In this document: positions 34,602-43,894 of the stretch, piece by piece
Numbering within the stretch: position 1 is the stretch's first letter
How the letters are laid out: each line of letters begins with the position of its first letter
Origin: Metaclostridioides mangenotii
GTDB taxonomy: Bacteria > Bacillota > Clostridia > Peptostreptococcales > Peptostreptococcaceae
Length of the DNA stretch: 64,000 bases
Direction: 5' to 3'
NCBI RefSeq assembly: GCF_018917235.1
Contig: NZ_JAHLOF010000003.1
Coordinates: 248,001-312,000 of the forward strand
Made by a program: the position numbers and the translations under genes
The notes under the pieces: model-generated
What the model was told of the DNA's origin: nothing
Seen by the model: the letters and a program-made list of their open reading frames with translations, nothing else
Databases searched by the model: none

Positions 34602-37055
34602 CTACTTACTTCCTTTAGCAATATTGCCTTGTGAAAGTCTTTGTGATATTTTTACTGCTGTTTCATATCTATCCTGCCCGAATACTCTCTCCTTACGGTT
34701 TACACCTAATTTATTTTCTATATCTTGTGAAACTGAGTTATATCCTCCGCCTATTAGTATATTTTTGATAGACCATTCTTTTATCTTTTCGTCTGTTACA
34801 TGATTTAAATGTTCTGGCTCAGTAAGCATTATCGGAGATTTAAAATTAGTAGCTAAACTATTTATTGTGATACCATCTGGGAAGTTTGTGCCATCTACTA
34901 GTATCATATCATCATCGTTTCCTGTTAACTCCCTTACTTCCGATCCAATAAGTCCAGCAGTTTCATATCTATCTTCCCCTCCAAATCTACTTACTTTACT
35001 TATTCCTAGGTTATTTTCTATATCTCTTGATACAGAGTTATATCCACCACCTATAATTACATCGTTTACTCCCCAGGATTTTAAAGTATCTTGAGTCGTA
35101 TTATTAAGTGTTTTTGGTTCAGTTAAAAGTATTGGAACCCTTTTTTGTGACGCTAAACTTGAGATTGCTATTACATCTGGGAAGTTTGTTCCATCTACTA
35201 GCATAGCCCCAGTCTTATTTCCTGTCTTTCTAACTTCAGCTCCTATTTTTGAAGCAGTTTCGTATCTATCAGTCCCTGCTATCCTTGTAACATTGTAGCT
35301 TTTCAACTGTTCAACTACTTTTTGTGATACCGAATCTACTCCTCCTGAGATTATTATATATTCTGCACTTAGTCTTTTTAATTCTGCTAAAGTCTTATCG
35401 TCTACTTTGTCTTTTTGAGTAAGCAGTATAGGAGCATTCTTTTCGTTTCCTAGTACTGTTGCTGTAAGTACATCTGTATATTTCTCTCCACTTGCTAATA
35501 TAACAGTTTTAGATGGTACCGGTGGATTTACTGGTGGGTCTACTGTTCCACCGCCTCCGCCACCTGTTTGTTTTTTCCACTTAGCATATAATATAAGATT
35601 ATCATTTACATCTGTTTTAAAATCAAATGGAGATGTTGTTTCTTTATCTGTATACCATCCCTCTAGTGTATATGCTGATCTAGTCATTTTGACTGGTATT
35701 ACTTTATTTAAAGGCTCTACATTGACAACTTCTTTAGGACCATTTTCATAGTTACTATCGAAAGTGATCTTATTCCCAATCGGAACTATTATAGGTAGAT
35801 AAGATATTTGTTTACCATCTTCCGTTGTACCATTAAATCCAAAGACTATCCCTAAAGTTTTATCCTCCCATTTACCAGTTACATAATTATAAGCATTTAT
35901 TTCTTTTCTCTCATTTAGCTTAAGAGATACAGAAAGACCATTATCAGTAAATTTGTAATTATAAATGTTAAATGATCCCAAATAATTTTGCATTGTAGTA
36001 AAATTTGTAATACTACCCTTTCCAAAATTAAATGTATGATCTAAATCAATTACTTTTAAATTCTCTCCATTTTCAGCTATATTTTCAAAGTACTGTGTAT
36101 TAAACCTATACTTCATATAACTAGCCCCTTTGAAGTAATCCTTATCAATTATAGGAGAAAAGTCTGTTACATAAGTAGCATTAATGTTTAAGTTAGTTAG
36201 ATTTTGAAGCTTGGAAATTGATTCCACACTTTCAAGTGGAGAATCTGTTATCGATAATCTTGTTAATTTTGCAAGAGAAGTAATCCATTCAAAATTTCTA
36301 TCGTCAACATCAGCTAAATAAGATAATTCCAGCTCTTTTAAGTTTACAGCTTTAGACAGACCAGATAATGAAAAGTTAGTTCTTAAAGAATAAGAATACG
36401 GGCTATTTTCTTGAAATCCATTTATATTAAACTTAAATGACTTTAAATTATTTAAATTTGCTATAGGCCCTAAATCAACTTTATTAGAAATAGGTATTAT
36501 TTTTTTATCTTCTATCTGCCGTCCATTTATACCTATATTAAGTACGGCCGTTGTTGCATCTTCTCCGTCAAAAAAACTTGAATTAATATTAAGATCTTCT
36601 AGTGATGCCATTTTTGAAATGTTTTCAATTCCATCTGTTGGTATAATAGTGCGAAGAAACCTAATATTTTTTACATTTTTCAAATATTCTAGTCCTTCCA
36701 AAGATTCAAATTGAATATAAGATTCTAAAGGATTTATATTTGGATAAATATTTTGATTCCATGAAAAATCTAATGAAATTGTTAAATTTTCTAGCTCCTC
36801 TAGACTAGCAGAATATGTTTTTAGATCTTCACCTTTTTTTCCGAGTTTAGAATTTATTATCATTCTAAGCTGCAAATCAGGAATCAAATATTCTGATTCA
36901 ACTTTAGAAGTTTGATTAGTCTGTGAAATATTATTCTCTACAGAACTTTCTAAACTATCCAATGAATAAACTGAGCAAATGCTACTAAAAAATAAAGCAT
37001 TTATAAGTAATAATACGAAAAATTTCTTTTTAAATTTTTTAAAAATAAAAACCAT
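34602..37055 (-). CDS. Surface protein with leucine-rich repeats and three CWB2 domains
   Basis: 817 residues. Signal peptide (about 1-30), leucine-rich-repeat region (about 130-305: LEGLEYLKNVKNIRFL, LSGLSKAVNLKELEL, ISKLQNLTNLNI), a Listeria-Bacteroides type repeat near 430-490 ending LILYAKW, a Gly/Pro linker, then three CWB2 repeats (PF04122) to the end. In C. difficile CWB2 triplets bind the anionic wall polymer PS-II. The key ILL motif appears as PILL, PILL and PIML in the three repeats. So the LRR head is displayed on the cell surface, probably for adhesion. AAGGGGTG precedes the ATG. Monocistronic. Confidence 0.92.
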   Translation of the reverse strand: MVFIFKKFKKKFFVLLLINALFFSSICSVYSLDSLESSVENNISQTNQTSKVESEYLIPDLQLRMIINSKLGKKGEDLKTYSASLEELENLTISLDFSWNQNIYPNINPLESYIQFESLEGLEYLKNVKNIRFLRTIIPTDGIENISKMASLEDLNINSSFFDGEDATTAVLNIGINGRQIEDKKIIPISNKVDLGPIANLNNLKSFKFNINGFQENSPYSYSLRTNFSLSGLSKAVNLKELELSYLADVDDRNFEWITSLAKLTRLSITDSPLESVESISKLQNLTNLNINATYVTDFSPIIDKDYFKGASYMKYRFNTQYFENIAENGENLKVIDLDHTFNFGKGSITNFTTMQNYLGSFNIYNYKFTDNGLSVSLKLNERKEINAYNYVTGKWEDKTLGIVFGFNGTTEDGKQISYLPIIVPIGNKITFDSNYENGPKEVVNVEPLNKVIPVKMTRSAYTLEGWYTDKETTSPFDFKTDVNDNLILYAKWKKQTGGGGGGTVDPPVNPPVPSKTVILASGEKYTDVLTATVLGNEKNAPILLTQKDKVDDKTLAELKRLSAEYIIISGGVDSVSQKVVEQLKSYNVTRIAGTDRYETASKIGAEVRKTGNKTGAMLVDGTNFPDVIAISSLASQKRVPILLTEPKTLNNTTQDTLKSWGVNDVIIGGGYNSVSRDIENNLGISKVSRFGGEDRYETAGLIGSEVRELTGNDDDMILVDGTNFPDGITINSLATNFKSPIMLTEPEHLNHVTDEKIKEWSIKNILIGGGYNSVSQDIENKLGVNRKERVFGQDRYETAVKISQRLSQGNIAKGSK

Positions 37056-37269
37056 ACTATTGACACCCCTTTTTTTATAATAATAAAAATTTACACAATT
37101 AATTTTTACTTATATACGAATATATAATAAAAAGATTTAATTTATGTTGTAAATGTTGTGAAATAGCATTTTTTTGTAGTAAAAATTTTAATTTCAAAAA
37201 TAATATAATTTTTGTCGTATTTTTTATGATTATAGCTGTATAGTCTTCGTGATTTTTATGCAAACAAAA

Positions 37270-37291
37270 AGTCCCTTATTTAAAAAGGACT
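37270..37291 (-). terminator. Terminator of the LigB dioxygenase gene
   Basis: AGTCC pairs with GGACT, with further pairing inside the loop and TTTTTGTTTG following on the minus strand. Confidence 0.7.
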
Positions 37292-37303
37292 CAAAAACTT
37301 ATT

Positions 37304-38071
37304 TTATTTAAATAAATAACTAGTCATAGACAAGCTCCCAGATAAACAACCTTCATTAAATACCTCAATTTCATCATTATCATCACAAGCTCCTAAAGTA
37401 TATAATAGCGGATAAAAATGATCTGGCGTAGGAACAGCTAGTTCTGCTAGTTCATGATTTTCATAGTTTACTACATTTTCAAACTCTCTATTTAAAATAG
37501 ATTCCTTTATATATGAATCAAACTCTTCTGCCCAAGTGAACCCGTCATCGATATAACTAATTTTACCTAAATTATGGACTACATCTCCACTTGCAAGTAT
37601 TAGTACTCCTTGGTTTCTAAGTTCTTTTAAATATTTGCCAATTTCAAAATGCTCTCTACTGTTGACATATCCATCTATACTTAATTGGTATACTGGTATA
37701 TTGGCACCAGGGTACATTCTAACAAGCACTGACCATGTACCGTGATCTAGCCCCCAGGAATTGTCTATTATAACAGGATTTTTAATTAACTCAATAGTTT
37801 TCTGCGCATATTCAGCTGAACCTCTAGCTGGATACACTACCTCGTAAAGATTTTTAGGAAAACCATACATATCATAAATCATCTTAGGGTACTCTTCATC
37901 TTGAATCCTTGTACCTTTGGTATACCAATGTGCAGAAATAGCAAGTATTGCTTTAGGTCTCGGTAATTTTTTTGCTACTTCTCTCCACCCTCTTGTGTAC
38001 TTATTGTCTTCAATTGCATTCATCGGTGATCCATGTCCAACAAATATCATTGGCATTTTTTCTTGATTCAT
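37304..38071 (-). CDS. Class III extradiol dioxygenase, LigB/YgiD (DODA) family
   Basis: 255 residues. Metal-ligand candidates are His13 in FVGHGSPMNAI, His48 in ISAHWY, and His residues in VVHNLGK near 168 and in DHFYPLL near 219. LDHGTWSVL near 111 gives another conserved His. These match the YgiD/4,5-DOPA extradiol dioxygenase family, whose enzymes open catechol rings using Fe or Zn sites and O2. In a strict anaerobe the true substrate may differ or the enzyme may act during oxygen exposure. Monocistronic, GGAATGAG before the ATG. Confidence 0.88.
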   Translation of the reverse strand: MNQEKMPMIFVGHGSPMNAIEDNKYTRGWREVAKKLPRPKAILAISAHWYTKGTRIQDEEYPKMIYDMYGFPKNLYEVVYPARGSAEYAQKTIELIKNPVIIDNSWGLDHGTWSVLVRMYPGANIPVYQLSIDGYVNSREHFEIGKYLKELRNQGVLILASGDVVHNLGKISYIDDGFTWAEEFDSYIKESILNREFENVVNYENHELAELAVPTPDHFYPLLYTLGACDDNDEIEVFNEGCLSGSLSMTSYLFK

Positions 38072-38176
38072 CTATCTCATTCCTTCCAATAAAATTATTT
38101 CTAAATGTTTAAATGTTCTTATAACTTACTCTATAATTGCTTATTTATTGATTAATTTATTAGTCTATTAACTTTA

Positions 38177-38230
38177 AAATAAATACCCCAATCATGCTGT
38201 GTCAAAACAACTTGATTAGGGTATTTATTT
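38177..38230 (-). terminator. Terminator of the XdhC gene
   Basis: AAATAAATACCC and GGGTATTTATTT, with inner AATCA/TGATT pairs, close a 20-base loop. TTTTAAAG follows on the minus strand. Confidence 0.7.
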
Positions 38231-38329
38231 ATATTTCATAACTTTTTATCTTTTTATATTCTTTATTATCCTTTATTGAAAATATTACAAATAATGTAAT
38301 TAAATAATAATATTATTCTGTGTTTTAAT

Positions 38330-39361
38330 TTACATCTTAACAGGATCTATAAAAACTTCTATAAATCCACCACAAACCATTCCTTCATCTTCATAAGAGT
38401 TCCCAGTCATATCGACCTCTTTTATTAAGCTCTTTTGTTTTTTTATAGAACTTATTGCATCGTTAAATACCTCTGCTTCTGCACAGCCTCCACCGATACT
38501 ACCAAGGAACGTTCCATCTTCAAAGACTAACATCTTAGAACCAACATTTCTAGGTGCCGATCCTCTTCTGCTAATAATAGTAATCATTGCCATTTTCATC
38601 TTAATTTTATCTTCAGTCAATATTGCGCTCAATAATTCTTTGTTTATTCCGCTGTTACTGTTCCCCTTACTTTTAACTTGAATAATTTCTGCCATAATCG
38701 AAATTGAGATTTCCTCTGGAGTCTCAGCTCCTATTTTTAGACCAATTGGTGAATAAATATTATCTAGTTCCTCTTTTGTAAATCCTTGTTCGATAACTAA
38801 TTCTTTAACTTTTTTTACTCTCAATTTGCTTCCTATCATACCAATATATGAATTCGGTCTTCTGAGAACTTTTGTTAAGCAGTCTTGATCGTATCTATGA
38901 CCTCGTGTAACTATTACATAATAGTTGTTAACATTATCCTCGACACTGTCCAATGCAGACATAAAATTATTACATATCACATTATCCGCATCTGTATTTT
39001 TTAACACATTATTTGTAAACTTAGATCTATCATCTATAACGGTAACATTAAATCCAACCATTTTACCTACTTTTATTAGTGGAATAGAAATATGACCCGC
39101 ACCACAAATTATAAGATTGTTTTGACCGTTTGTAATCTCACAAAATACTCTACATCCATCAATATCAAAGCTCTGTGCTTTTTTTATATCTTTAATATTT
39201 TCCTCTAGCTTACTCCATATTTCTAAATCTTTACTTTTATACTTATATTGTCCGTCACTCCATAGAGCCTTTTCTCCTTCAAAATCTCCATTTAGAATTA
39301 CAGCATTTATTACAACTTTATTTTTATCTATATCTCTAACCTGTCTATAATACTCTAACAA
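38330..39361 (-). CDS. XdhC family molybdenum-enzyme maturation protein, reversed domain order
   Basis: 343 residues. A Rossmann domain comes first (LIICGAGHISIPLIKVGKMV near 86, VTVIDDRSKF near 110, VTRGHRYDQDCL near 150), then a CoxI-type domain at the C-terminus (SRRGSAPRNVGSKMLVFEDG near 265, GSIGGGCAEAEVF near 288, VCGGFIEVFIDP near 330). Classic XdhC has the opposite order. The first 80 residues may be a degraded copy of the CoxI half. XdhC proteins sulfurate and deliver molybdenum cofactor to xanthine dehydrogenase or aldehyde oxidoreductases. None is encoded here. TTG start at 39361 behind GGGAGG. Confidence 0.85.
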   Translation of the reverse strand: MLEYYRQVRDIDKNKVVINAVILNGDFEGEKALWSDGQYKYKSKDLEIWSKLEENIKDIKKAQSFDIDGCRVFCEITNGQNNLIICGAGHISIPLIKVGKMVGFNVTVIDDRSKFTNNVLKNTDADNVICNNFMSALDSVEDNVNNYYVIVTRGHRYDQDCLTKVLRRPNSYIGMIGSKLRVKKVKELVIEQGFTKEELDNIYSPIGLKIGAETPEEISISIMAEIIQVKSKGNSNSGINKELLSAILTEDKIKMKMAMITIISRRGSAPRNVGSKMLVFEDGTFLGSIGGGCAEAEVFNDAISSIKKQKSLIKEVDMTGNSYEDEGMVCGGFIEVFIDPVKM

Positions 39362-39522
39362 TTTAACGCCTCCCTATCCAATATAAACTATTCTTTTATG
39401 TTTAACACAATTTAGTACAATTATAATACTTTTAAGATAACACTATCGACCAAATATGACAATCATTTTAGAATATTATTTTAAAATAAAGAAAGTATAT
39501 TTCTATATTTCTAGATTTTTGA

Positions 39523-39654
39523 TCACTTCCAGATTATGGTGTACACCCTCATAAGTACCATCTTAAATTTTATACCAATGACAAAGCATTTACTATAGCT
39601 GCTAAAGTTGTAGGTAGCGATGCAATTGATTACTTAAAAAAACCTGATCAATAA
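39523..39654 (+). pseudogene. C-terminal relic of a lost plus-strand gene
   Basis: An open frame without start codon, bounded upstream by TGA, encodes 43 residues including PDYGVHPHKYHLKFY and AAKVVGSDAIDYLKK, ending KPDQ. Normal coding composition and a proper terminator overlapping the stop suggest that this is the tail of a deleted gene. I do not recognise the family. Confidence 0.4.
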
Positions 39655-39671
39655 TTGAACAGGCTTTTTTA
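39643..39671 (+). terminator. Terminator of the lost plus-strand gene
   Basis: CCTGATCAAT pairs with ATTGAACAGG (minor mismatches) and is followed by CTTTTTT. It still overlaps the relic's stop codon although the gene itself is gone. Confidence 0.7.
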
Positions 39672-39733
39672 TAATAATTTTTAACACGCTAATTAATATT
39701 TAATATTTAATATTTTTAATGATTACTATCCTA

Positions 39734-40204
39734 TTATTCCCAGCCTTTACCTACATTTACCCATTCAACATAATCTGAACACTTCTCAAGCTCTTCTATT
39801 GTAAGCTCTATTGCACTATTTCGGCTACCACAAGCAGGAAAAACTGTATCAAATCTTTTTAATGACTCATCTAAATATATTTTTATACCTTTATTTACTA
39901 CAAATGGACATATTCCACCCGAAGGATGTCCAATAAGTTTTTCTACTTCATCACCTTTTACCATTACTGCCTTTTTATTAAACTTTGACTTATATTTAGG
40001 ATTGTCGACTTTAGCATCTCCTGCCATAACTATCAAGATAGGTTTTTTATCAACCATAAAAGACATAGTCTTTGCAATCCTTTTACCTTCACATTTTAGC
40101 GCTTCAGCAGCTTCTTCTACAGTAGCGCTTGATATAGGAAATTCTAATACTCTATCTTGCATACCAAATTGTTTAAAATAATCTCTTACAACGTCTACTG
40201 ACAT
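39734..40204 (-). CDS. YbaK/EbsC family aminoacyl-tRNA deacylase
   Basis: 156 residues, usual length for YbaK/ProX proteins. Family marks are SSATVEEAAEALKCEGKRIA near 24, KTMSFMVDKKPILIVMAGD near 46, SGGICPFVVNKGIKIYLDES near 96 and VFPACGSRNSAIELT near 121. These enzymes remove wrongly attached amino acids (for example Cys or Ala from tRNA-Pro) in the cytoplasm. It begins 35 bases after azlD with no terminator between, so it probably belongs to the azlCD operon. GGAGGG precedes the ATG. Confidence 0.9.
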   Translation of the reverse strand: MSVDVVRDYFKQFGMQDRVLEFPISSATVEEAAEALKCEGKRIAKTMSFMVDKKPILIVMAGDAKVDNPKYKSKFNKKAVMVKGDEVEKLIGHPSGGICPFVVNKGIKIYLDESLKRFDTVFPACGSRNSAIELTIEELEKCSDYVEWVNVGKGWE

Positions 40205-40239
40205 ATTAACCCTCCTGTAATAAAGTATCTATAGGTTTA

Positions 40240-40578
40240 TTATACGGGAAAGACAGTTCGAATCAAGATCATATAACATGCTGTTCCCAAAAGTATACTC
40301 AATATAGTATTCTTTTTATTAACCTGTAATAAAGCAACAAATGCTACGGAAATAAGTTCCGCAAGCCCAAATGGAAAAGATGTAATATCAATGTTTCTAA
40401 GACAGTATACAACTAATATTATCATAATTGATGCAGGTAACACTGTACCAAGATACTTAATTGTAGATGGTATTTCCTTTTTACCACCGAAAAGTAGATA
40501 TGGCATCCCACGAGTTAAAGCTGTGACAAGTGCTACTATAACAAGCGTTACAACAGATGATATAAAGTTAAATGTCAT
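40240..40578 (-). CDS. azlD: AzlD family branched-chain amino-acid exporter subunit
   Basis: 112 residues with four membrane helices. TALTRGMPYLLFGG near 18 and YLGTVLPASIMIILVVYCL near 43 are AzlD hallmarks. It works with AzlC to export branched-chain amino acids and analogues. Its start overlaps the end of azlC by eleven bases, with GGAGGAG inside the azlC 3' end, giving coupled translation. Gene name is by family resemblance. Confidence 0.87.
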   Translation of the reverse strand: MTFNFISSVVTLVIVALVTALTRGMPYLLFGGKKEIPSTIKYLGTVLPASIMIILVVYCLRNIDITSFPFGLAELISVAFVALLQVNKKNTILSILLGTACYMILIRTVFPV

Positions 40579-41269
40579 TCGTTACTCCTCCAGTCTTCTT
40601 GTTTATTTTTTCTTTCATAATTATTAATACAATTAAACTAACTGATAGTGCAGGAAGTATAAAGTTGTCTGCTCCAAATAGTAAAAGAAATATAATTGCG
40701 CTTATAAAACCAGCTATAGCAGGTATATGAGATTCGAATTGTCTCCATTGGTTTACACAAACTGTAACAAAAAGTGCAGTAGCAGAAAATTCAATTCCTG
40801 TTAAATCAAATGGAAGCATCTTCCCAAATAACGCTCCAATAGTACAGCTAAATATCCATAACATATGACACACAGATGCAATATAAAAATCCACTTTTTG
40901 TTCATCAACATCGTCTGGATATTTTAAAGAACACATTACTGAATATGTCTCATCTGTAAGTGTCAGTGCCATATAAGGATACTTCCATCCCATTTTTTTA
41001 AATTTCTCAACGAACCCAATTCCGTAAAAAATATGTCTTGCATTTATAAAAAAAGTCATAATTGCAATCATAAACAGTGATACCCCTGACGTCATTAGAG
41101 AAATCATCACTATCTGCATGGATCCCGCATATATAAACATCCCTGCGAAAAAAGACCATATAACAGAATAACCTGCCTCACTAATTAAAACTCCAAATGC
41201 TATCCCAACAAATAAGTATGAAAAAAGTAATGGAACTATTTGCTTAACTGCAAAACGAAAAGATTTCAA
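40568..41269 (-). CDS. azlC: AzlC family branched-chain amino-acid exporter subunit
   Basis: 233 residues with about seven membrane helices. Landmarks are VPLLFSYLFVGIAFGVLISEAGY near 12, FFINARHIFYG near 73 and LTDETYSV near 103. AzlC and AzlD together form a branched-chain amino-acid efflux system, known in Bacillus from azaleucine resistance. TTG start at 41269 with AAGGGGG about eleven bases upstream. First gene of an azlC-azlD-ybaK unit. No Lrp-type regulator gene is adjacent. Confidence 0.88.
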   Translation of the reverse strand: MKSFRFAVKQIVPLLFSYLFVGIAFGVLISEAGYSVIWSFFAGMFIYAGSMQIVMISLMTSGVSLFMIAIMTFFINARHIFYGIGFVEKFKKMGWKYPYMALTLTDETYSVMCSLKYPDDVDEQKVDFYIASVCHMLWIFSCTIGALFGKMLPFDLTGIEFSATALFVTVCVNQWRQFESHIPAIAGFISAIIFLLLFGADNFILPALSVSLIVLIIMKEKINKKTGGVTNDI

Positions 41270-41332
41270 TGTATGTTGTCCCCCTTAAAATTGATTTAAG
41301 CTTAATAAATCTATGTTATCATATAAAAAAAA

Positions 41333-41358
41333 GCCATACAATAAATTTATTGTATAGC
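41333..41358 (-). terminator. Terminator of the HD-domain gene
   Basis: GCTATACAATA pairs with TATTGTATGGC and eight T follow on the minus strand. Confidence 0.85.
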
Positions 41359-41430
41359 ATATAAATTTTTCTAAATAATCAGATAAAATTATATATATGT
41401 CAATTATTTTGATCCATATTTAACTTGTCA

Positions 41431-41940
41431 TTAATTCTTATCATCTACTGCTTGAAAAAAGTTAATAAGTTTATCATCTATATCATTATGATGATTTTTT
41501 ATTATATATAGTATTTCTTTATCTTTTATAATATCTTCTAAAAGCTCATAACTGTATTCACTATGAAAGTAATAACACTTAACTTTTTCTGAAAACTCTA
41601 TGTTTTTTAATTTTTGATTTGTTATTTTTGCTAAGATTACTATAATAGACTTATCGATAACATTTAATCTTTTTCTCGCCTTACCTACATCATGCAAAAG
41701 TGCAACTTTTATAAGCTTTTGTTTATTTGAAACTAATTCTTCATCTCTAATTTCTTTGCTATCGATTAAATTTTCAATATCTGTTGCAATTCTAACGCTA
41801 TGCTTTTGTTCGGATTTTAGAAGTTTAAAAAATAACTCTTCTTCTTTGTCATTTAACTTTTCTTTTACATACTTTATATCATTTTTATTCATTCTATCCG
41901 ATATATTTATGAAAAATTGTCTTACTCTCTTTGCTATCAT
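41431..41940 (-). CDS. HD-domain phosphohydrolase
   Basis: 169 residues. HD-type metal-binding positions are His47 in EQKHSVRIA, His84-Asp85 in ALLHDVGKARKR and later His residues in YYFHSEYSYEL near 125 and IKNHHND near 148. The compact HD fold with no sensor domain resembles the small clostridial HDIG proteins of unknown substrate, often acting on nucleotides. Monocistronic, GGAG before the ATG. Confidence 0.82.
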   Translation of the reverse strand: MIAKRVRQFFINISDRMNKNDIKYVKEKLNDKEEELFFKLLKSEQKHSVRIATDIENLIDSKEIRDEELVSNKQKLIKVALLHDVGKARKRLNVIDKSIIVILAKITNQKLKNIEFSEKVKCYYFHSEYSYELLEDIIKDKEILYIIKNHHNDIDDKLINFFQAVDDKN

Positions 41941-42054
41941 TGTATTTCTCCTAGTGACATATAAATTAATAGTTTCTTAATTCTTAACTATTAATTTTAT
42001 TTTAATACTATATTTAATTAAGTTAGAATTATATGAAATAGACAGTGTTAAATT

Positions 42055-42086
42055 AAGTAGACTAAAGTATATGCTTTAGTCTACTT
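42055..42086. terminator. Hairpin between the HD and GNAT genes
   Basis: AAGTAGACTAAAG and CTTTAGTCTACTT form a perfect 13-base stem. The T-run is good on the plus strand and weak on the minus strand, where it would serve the GNAT gene. Confidence 0.6.
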
Positions 42087-42199
42087 TTTAGTTTTCGTTG
42101 CAAGTACAATTGTTTTTTAAAATTAAATATCTACATTATAAGTAATTAAATTTTATATTAAATAATTAAAATAAATATTTCTGAAAATGGTTTAATATA

Positions 42200-42649
42200 T
42201 TATTTTCTATCATATACCATTTGATCATAATTTAGATATTCAAATCCTAATCTTTCATATAAAGCACTTGCTCTTTTATTACTCTTTGTAACTTCTAAAC
42301 GGAAACGAACAGCATTTGGGTGAGATTTAAATACTAAATCAAAGAATTGCTTTCCAAGACCTTTACTTCTGTACTCAGGTCTGATAAATAATTCTTCTAA
42401 CATAACCATTCTTCCACCAGCTTCACATGAGTAACCTTCTGACCAATATCCATATCCTATGATTTTATTGTCATCCCAAAGAACAACTCCATGTGCTAAA
42501 GGCTCTTCTTCACTTGTAGCATCATCAAATGTTCTCTCTAATATACTCATTGATACTTCATGCTCAACAGCATCACTCTGGTAAAATCCTTTTACCATAG
42601 CCATTACTTCATTTTTGTCTTCACGTTTTGCTTTTTTAATTGATAACAT
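42200..42649 (-). CDS. GNAT family N-acetyltransferase
   Basis: 149 residues. The acetyl-CoA binding signature is RPEYRSKGLGKQFF near 93-106 (Arg-x-x-Gly-x-Gly), preceded by the strand VMLEELFI and followed by RLEVTKSNKRASALYERLGF near 120-139, all typical of GNAT folds. It has an N-terminal KKAKREDKNEVMAM helix. Substrate unknown: many such proteins acetylate amines, peptides or antibiotics. GGAG precedes the ATG. Monocistronic. Confidence 0.88.
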   Translation of the reverse strand: MLSIKKAKREDKNEVMAMVKGFYQSDAVEHEVSMSILERTFDDATSEEEPLAHGVVLWDDNKIIGYGYWSEGYSCEAGGRMVMLEELFIRPEYRSKGLGKQFFDLVFKSHPNAVRFRLEVTKSNKRASALYERLGFEYLNYDQMVYDRK

Positions 42650-42880
42650 TAATATTCTCCTTTTTTGTAACAGTTTAGAGCTATTTTTTATATCACATTA
42701 TTTATAAAAAATGTAAAACAATAATACGGAATTTATATTATTTTATATGAATTCCTTACTATTTATTAATAGATATTATTATACCATTATGTCAACTAAT
42801 TAACTAATAAATATCGTTTTTTATTCTAATTATTTAAAGAGATCTTATGCTTATCTCATACTTCTAGTAGTGATATCTTT

Positions 42881-43894
42881 TTATATAAAATAATCCGAAA
42901 TATTATAAAAGTATATTTTAAACTCAGTATATGCATTTCTTTCTGAATATACTTCTACCTTATGGCCTAACTTATCCAGTATATTTTTTGAAAAGTAAAG
43001 TCCCATACCTGTAGACTTATAAATTCGTTCTCTACCATTCGAACCAGTAAACCCTTTATAGAACACTCTACCTATATCTTCTTTATATATACCGATACCA
43101 TAATCCTTCATGCTTAAGATTACACAGTTCTCTTCTTTTACAGAATTAAATTTTATTTTACCTTTTTCTTTAGAATATTTTATAGCATTATTTATTATTT
43201 GATCAAATACATATAGTATTAATTTAGTATCTGTATAAATGTCATAATTCAGATCCTTCAATTCTACATCTAAGTTATTTTTAATTAATAAGAAAGCACT
43301 ATTTTTAATAGCTTTTTTTACTAAACTTTCTAGATTCACTTTACATATAAAAACATCTTCTGACAAACTAGTTCCTCTACTCCCATACAATATAGAATTG
43401 ACTAAAAAATTCATTTTTTCTGTTTCATTTTTTATACTTATACTATCATCTGGATTTTCAATTCTCTCTGAAATTATATTTAACGCTGATAGTGGAATTT
43501 TAATTTCGTGAACCCATTTCGCTATGTATTCATCAAGTTCTTTTGCTGCAGTTTTGTATTTGCTTAATTCAATATCACTTTCTTTATTTAAATTACATAT
43601 TATTCCCATCATTATTTCTTCTTCAAAAGAATTTACTTTAATTAAATGTCTCCCTATATTCTTTTCTTCCTCAATGCATCTATATATATCCTTATACTTT
43701 GATTTCCATTTAGAATAATCTAAACACATAAATGTAAATATAATTGCAAGTACAAATACATTGATATAAGTAAGTTCAATGTATTTGTTAACAAAAGAAT
43801 TTAGAGAAATAAGATATATATCAATTATGGCAATCACAATACATATAAGAATAATATAGTTTAGCCTATACTTTATAAATTTTATTATACTCAT
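42881..43894 (-). CDS. Intramembrane-sensing histidine kinase, BceS-like
   Basis: 337 residues. Two membrane helices (about 13-32 and 41-61) with almost no loop outside. The phosphoacceptor is His near 133 in WVHEIKIPLSAL, and the kinase core has NNAIKYSKEKG near 235, DYGIGI near 261 and STGMGLYFSKNI near 291. Such kinases cannot sense peptides alone and read flux through the BceAB-type transporter encoded next to them. Its ATG overlaps the regulator stop (ATGA), giving coupled translation. Peptide-antibiotic response is inferred from the module. Confidence 0.9.
   Translation of the reverse strand: MSIIKFIKYRLNYIILICIVIAIIDIYLISLNSFVNKYIELTYINVFVLAIIFTFMCLDYSKWKSKYKDIYRCIEEEKNIGRHLIKVNSFEEEIMMGIICNLNKESDIELSKYKTAAKELDEYIAKWVHEIKIPLSALNIISERIENPDDSISIKNETEKMNFLVNSILYGSRGTSLSEDVFICKVNLESLVKKAIKNSAFLLIKNNLDVELKDLNYDIYTDTKLILYVFDQIINNAIKYSKEKGKIKFNSVKEENCVILSMKDYGIGIYKEDIGRVFYKGFTGSNGRERIYKSTGMGLYFSKNILDKLGHKVEVYSERNAYTEFKIYFYNISDYFI

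Larger units (their letters stand above)
39362..39733. other. Gap with a coding relic and its terminator
   Basis: This 372-base gap contains a plus-strand coding relic (39523-39654) and a plus-strand terminator (39643-39671). The remainder is AT-rich with nothing I can assign. Confidence 0.5.
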
